A stretch of 6,248 nt of DNA from JAFMDF01 sp964644655 (lineage in GTDB: Bacteria; Bacteroidota; Bacteroidia; Chitinophagales; Saprospiraceae): contig CAZXYA010000551.1 in assembly GCA_964644655.1 (NCBI GenBank), positions 1 through 6,248 of the forward strand, read 5' to 3'. Position numbers and translations under genes: made by a program. Shown piece after piece: positions 4,764 through 6,248 of this stretch (its first letter is position 1; every line of letters starts with the position of its first letter). The notes under the pieces were generated by a model, which did no database searches, was not told where the DNA came from, and saw only the letters and a list, made by a program, of their open reading frames with translations.

Positions 4764-5798
4764 TTATGCTTTTCTTTGTTCTGTTACAGCTTCCCATGCG
4801 GTCACAAAATCCTCATTAATTCTATCTTTCCATTGCCCATTTGGACTAGCTTGGATGGTTTTTAATAAGGCCAATTGGCGAGGGGATAATAAGGCATTAG
4901 GCAATGTTCCCTGACCAATCAAACTATTCACTTTAACTGCTTGTAGTTGAGTCATCGGTATAAACCGGTAGATGGTTTTACCAAGGTAATACTTTGGCTC
5001 CCGATCTTGTCTAAATTTACCCGTATCAGAGGCTGCTCCACGCCCAATCACGCTTTCTGAAATCTTTGCTTGGTCTTGATCATCTGTATAGACATGACTA
5101 GCACAACTTGCTTGATTGGCACTTTGTAATAGATTTTTGTATTCAATCTTTTCAGGATCAAATTTTACTTTAACCACCTCTCTGCCATTCATAAAACCAG
5201 CTTGGGTTTCCAATACACCATCTAGTTTGCCAATTTCTTTTTCTCCCGACCAAAAGCAATACATAGAAAAAACAGCCGATTCTGTCCCTGTCTGTTCTGC
5301 TAATAACTCATCTTCTAATAAGGTGAGATAAGCTGGAACTTCTAGGTTTTCTACTTGAAGTGCTAATCGCATCGCTTGAACAATCCCTAATCGAGAATAG
5401 TTACCATTCACTCGTTGAATCAAATCTTGTTTTTTATGATTGACGATTCTAACAACAGGGTTGTTCCAAGACGGTTCACCAAAATACTTTAGCACTTTAG
5501 CATCCGCTCCGCCTTTATTATTAAAAACAGCTACAGGAACAAATAAAGTTTCTATAGCCTCGACAATTAAAGGATGACTTAATACATTTTGTCCATAGTT
5601 TCGGCAAGTGCTGCAACCGGGTACTTCTTGAAACAATAAAAATACTGGCTTCTTTGAAGTAACCGATTCTGACAAACCGTCTTCAAAATTTCTTAACCAA
5701 CTTACATTGCCTAATTCTTCTGGATTATCATTGCCTGCATTCAAATTAATAGAAAATACAACGGCAAATAATAAGCCTACAAATGAGATACTTTTCAT
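4764..5798 (-). CDS. Secreted thioredoxin-like/MsrA-like fusion protein (cysteine form of a VPGU-type family)
   Basis: This 344-residue exported protein is probably a periplasmic thiol oxidoreductase. A signal peptide is clear: MKSISFVGLLFAVVFSINLNA with likely cleavage after A21. The first domain (about 30-150) has a thioredoxin-like fold with the redox pair C62-S-T-C65 in EVPGCSTCRNYG and the following LSHPLIVEAIETLFVPVAV. The second domain (about 172-300) resembles a compact peptide-methionine sulfoxide reductase A: C181-F-W-S-G-E186 matches the MsrA GCFWGxE site, and GFMNGREVVKVKFDPEKI (201-218) matches MsrA GYTGG...AEVV.V.YDP with the long loop between removed. E207 probably aligns with the catalytic glutamate. 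C232 in ASCASH could be a resolving cysteine. I recall a family called VPGUxxT thioredoxin-like (seleno)protein with this layout; here the U position is C62, encoded by TGC. Methionine sulfoxide repair is inferred, not shown. A near -7 box, TTATTTTG (5834-5827), precedes the start; no Shine-Dalgarno. Confidence 0.85.
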   Translation of the reverse strand: MKSISFVGLLFAVVFSINLNAGNDNPEELGNVSWLRNFEDGLSESVTSKKPVFLLFQEVPGCSTCRNYGQNVLSHPLIVEAIETLFVPVAVFNNKGGADAKVLKYFGEPSWNNPVVRIVNHKKQDLIQRVNGNYSRLGIVQAMRLALQVENLEVPAYLTLLEDELLAEQTGTESAVFSMYCFWSGEKEIGKLDGVLETQAGFMNGREVVKVKFDPEKIEYKNLLQSANQASCASHVYTDDQDQAKISESVIGRGAASDTGKFRQDREPKYYLGKTIYRFIPMTQLQAVKVNSLIGQGTLPNALLSPRQLALLKTIQASPNGQWKDRINEDFVTAWEAVTEQRKA

Positions 5799-6248
5799 AA
5801 GTTATTTTTATTAGTAAGTACTTGTACAAAATAAATGACACTTTTTAAAAAGGCGTTAATGAAGTCATAAGATAAATGAGGAGATACTTTCCTCCTTAAC
5901 TTAAGGACTGACTCATTACGCTCAAAAATGACGTTTAATTATGCTTAGGTACTTAGTTAGGTAATTGGGTGTTCGTTTAGTATTAGGGGAAAAATCAGAA
6001 ATCATAGTTCATAAATCCACACTATTTTATTGACTTTTCAAAGTTAGGGCTGTTAAGAGAAATGCTAAATCATTTTTTTGACACGGAAGGACACGGTTTT
6101 TGATTATGAAAAAATTATGTTTTGGTCTATTTAGGACACTAATTTATTGTTGTTAATAGAAAAACATAAAAAATCATATTTTCAAACTGTTAGCAGCCCA
6201 TCCGCAAGCGGTTCACAAACATTGTTTGTTCATGTGTCAAAAAATCCA
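5799..6248. other. 450-bp gene-free region upstream of the redox gene
   Basis: No convincing gene is present on either strand. The part nearest the gene has a perfect 12-bp palindrome ctttttaaaaag (5841-5852) and two overlapping, mutually exclusive stems: gagga 5878-5882 with tcctc 5890-5894, and tccttaa..ttaagga 5893-5907. These could be leader structures of the redox gene if transcription starts far upstream. The outer part is a possible small element at 6074-6244. The upstream gene must lie beyond the window. Confidence 0.55.
6074..6244. repeat. Inverted-repeat-bounded segment, possible MITE-like remnant
   Basis: ttttttgacac (6074-6084) and gtgtcaaaaaa (6234-6244) are perfect 11-bp inverted repeats enclosing about 150 bp without coding capacity. 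Inside the left end GACACGG is repeated (6080-6086 and 6090-6096). Near the right end are small stems ccgc/gcgg (6202-6211) and acaaac/gtttgt (6215-6229). No target duplication can be seen clearly, and the right end is 4 nt from the window edge. In AT-rich DNA the T/A part of the match is cheap, so the call is tentative. Confidence 0.3.

Noticed and set aside
5878..5907. Possible riboswitch leader of the redox gene
   Set aside because: Two short overlapping stems only, about 80 nt upstream of the start, with no known aptamer core or expression platform recognisable.
6106..6156. 16-codon frame starting MKKLCFGLF
   Set aside because: Too short, no ribosome binding site or promoter support, and inside the inverted-repeat-bounded segment; a chance frame.

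Overview
This AT-rich window looks like chromosomal DNA of a Bacteroidota member. The closest fit is a marine or freshwater Saprospiria-like lineage, but that placement is inference. The basis is the low GC content, weak or absent Shine-Dalgarno sequences before the starts, several matches to the Bacteroidota -7 promoter box (TAnnTTTG) at plausible distances from starts, and the protein families present. I can support five protein-coding genes and see no rRNA, tRNA, CRISPR array or intact insertion sequence.

Left part (1-2884): a two-component system on the minus strand. An OmpR-family response regulator (start taken at 2531) is followed by a membrane sensor histidine kinase (1598-135). They are separated by 225 bp holding a long hairpin (1728-1791) in which each arm is two tandem copies of an AATCCGTTGGG-like unit. 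Upstream of the regulator lies a direct repeat with an 11-bp period (2753-2773). It closely resembles a Pho box on the minus strand and ends 9 bp from a -7-like box, so it is a candidate autoregulatory operator. The kinase gene ends at a 12-bp inverted repeat that could terminate it.

Middle part (2885-4057): one plus-strand gene, a zinc-ribbon class I SAM-dependent methyltransferase. It is followed by 438 bp without a gene, made up of many small hairpins and three copies of a GGTGCGTCAGCACCGA palindromic unit.

Right part (4058-6248): minus-strand rimM (16S rRNA maturation factor) and, upstream of it across a hairpin with a T-run, a secreted protein joining a thioredoxin-like domain (VPGCSTC) to a compact MsrA-like domain (CFWSGE). 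This looks like a cysteine form of a family that has selenocysteine (VPGU) members. The final 450 bp hold no gene, but an 11-bp terminal inverted repeat bounds about 170 bp at the window edge.

Apart from the regulator-kinase pair, the genes do not form an obvious pathway. Nothing here amounts to a clearly new multi-gene system. The points most worth a second look are the Pho-box-like operator, the nested hairpin between regulator and kinase, and the thioredoxin-MsrA-like protein.
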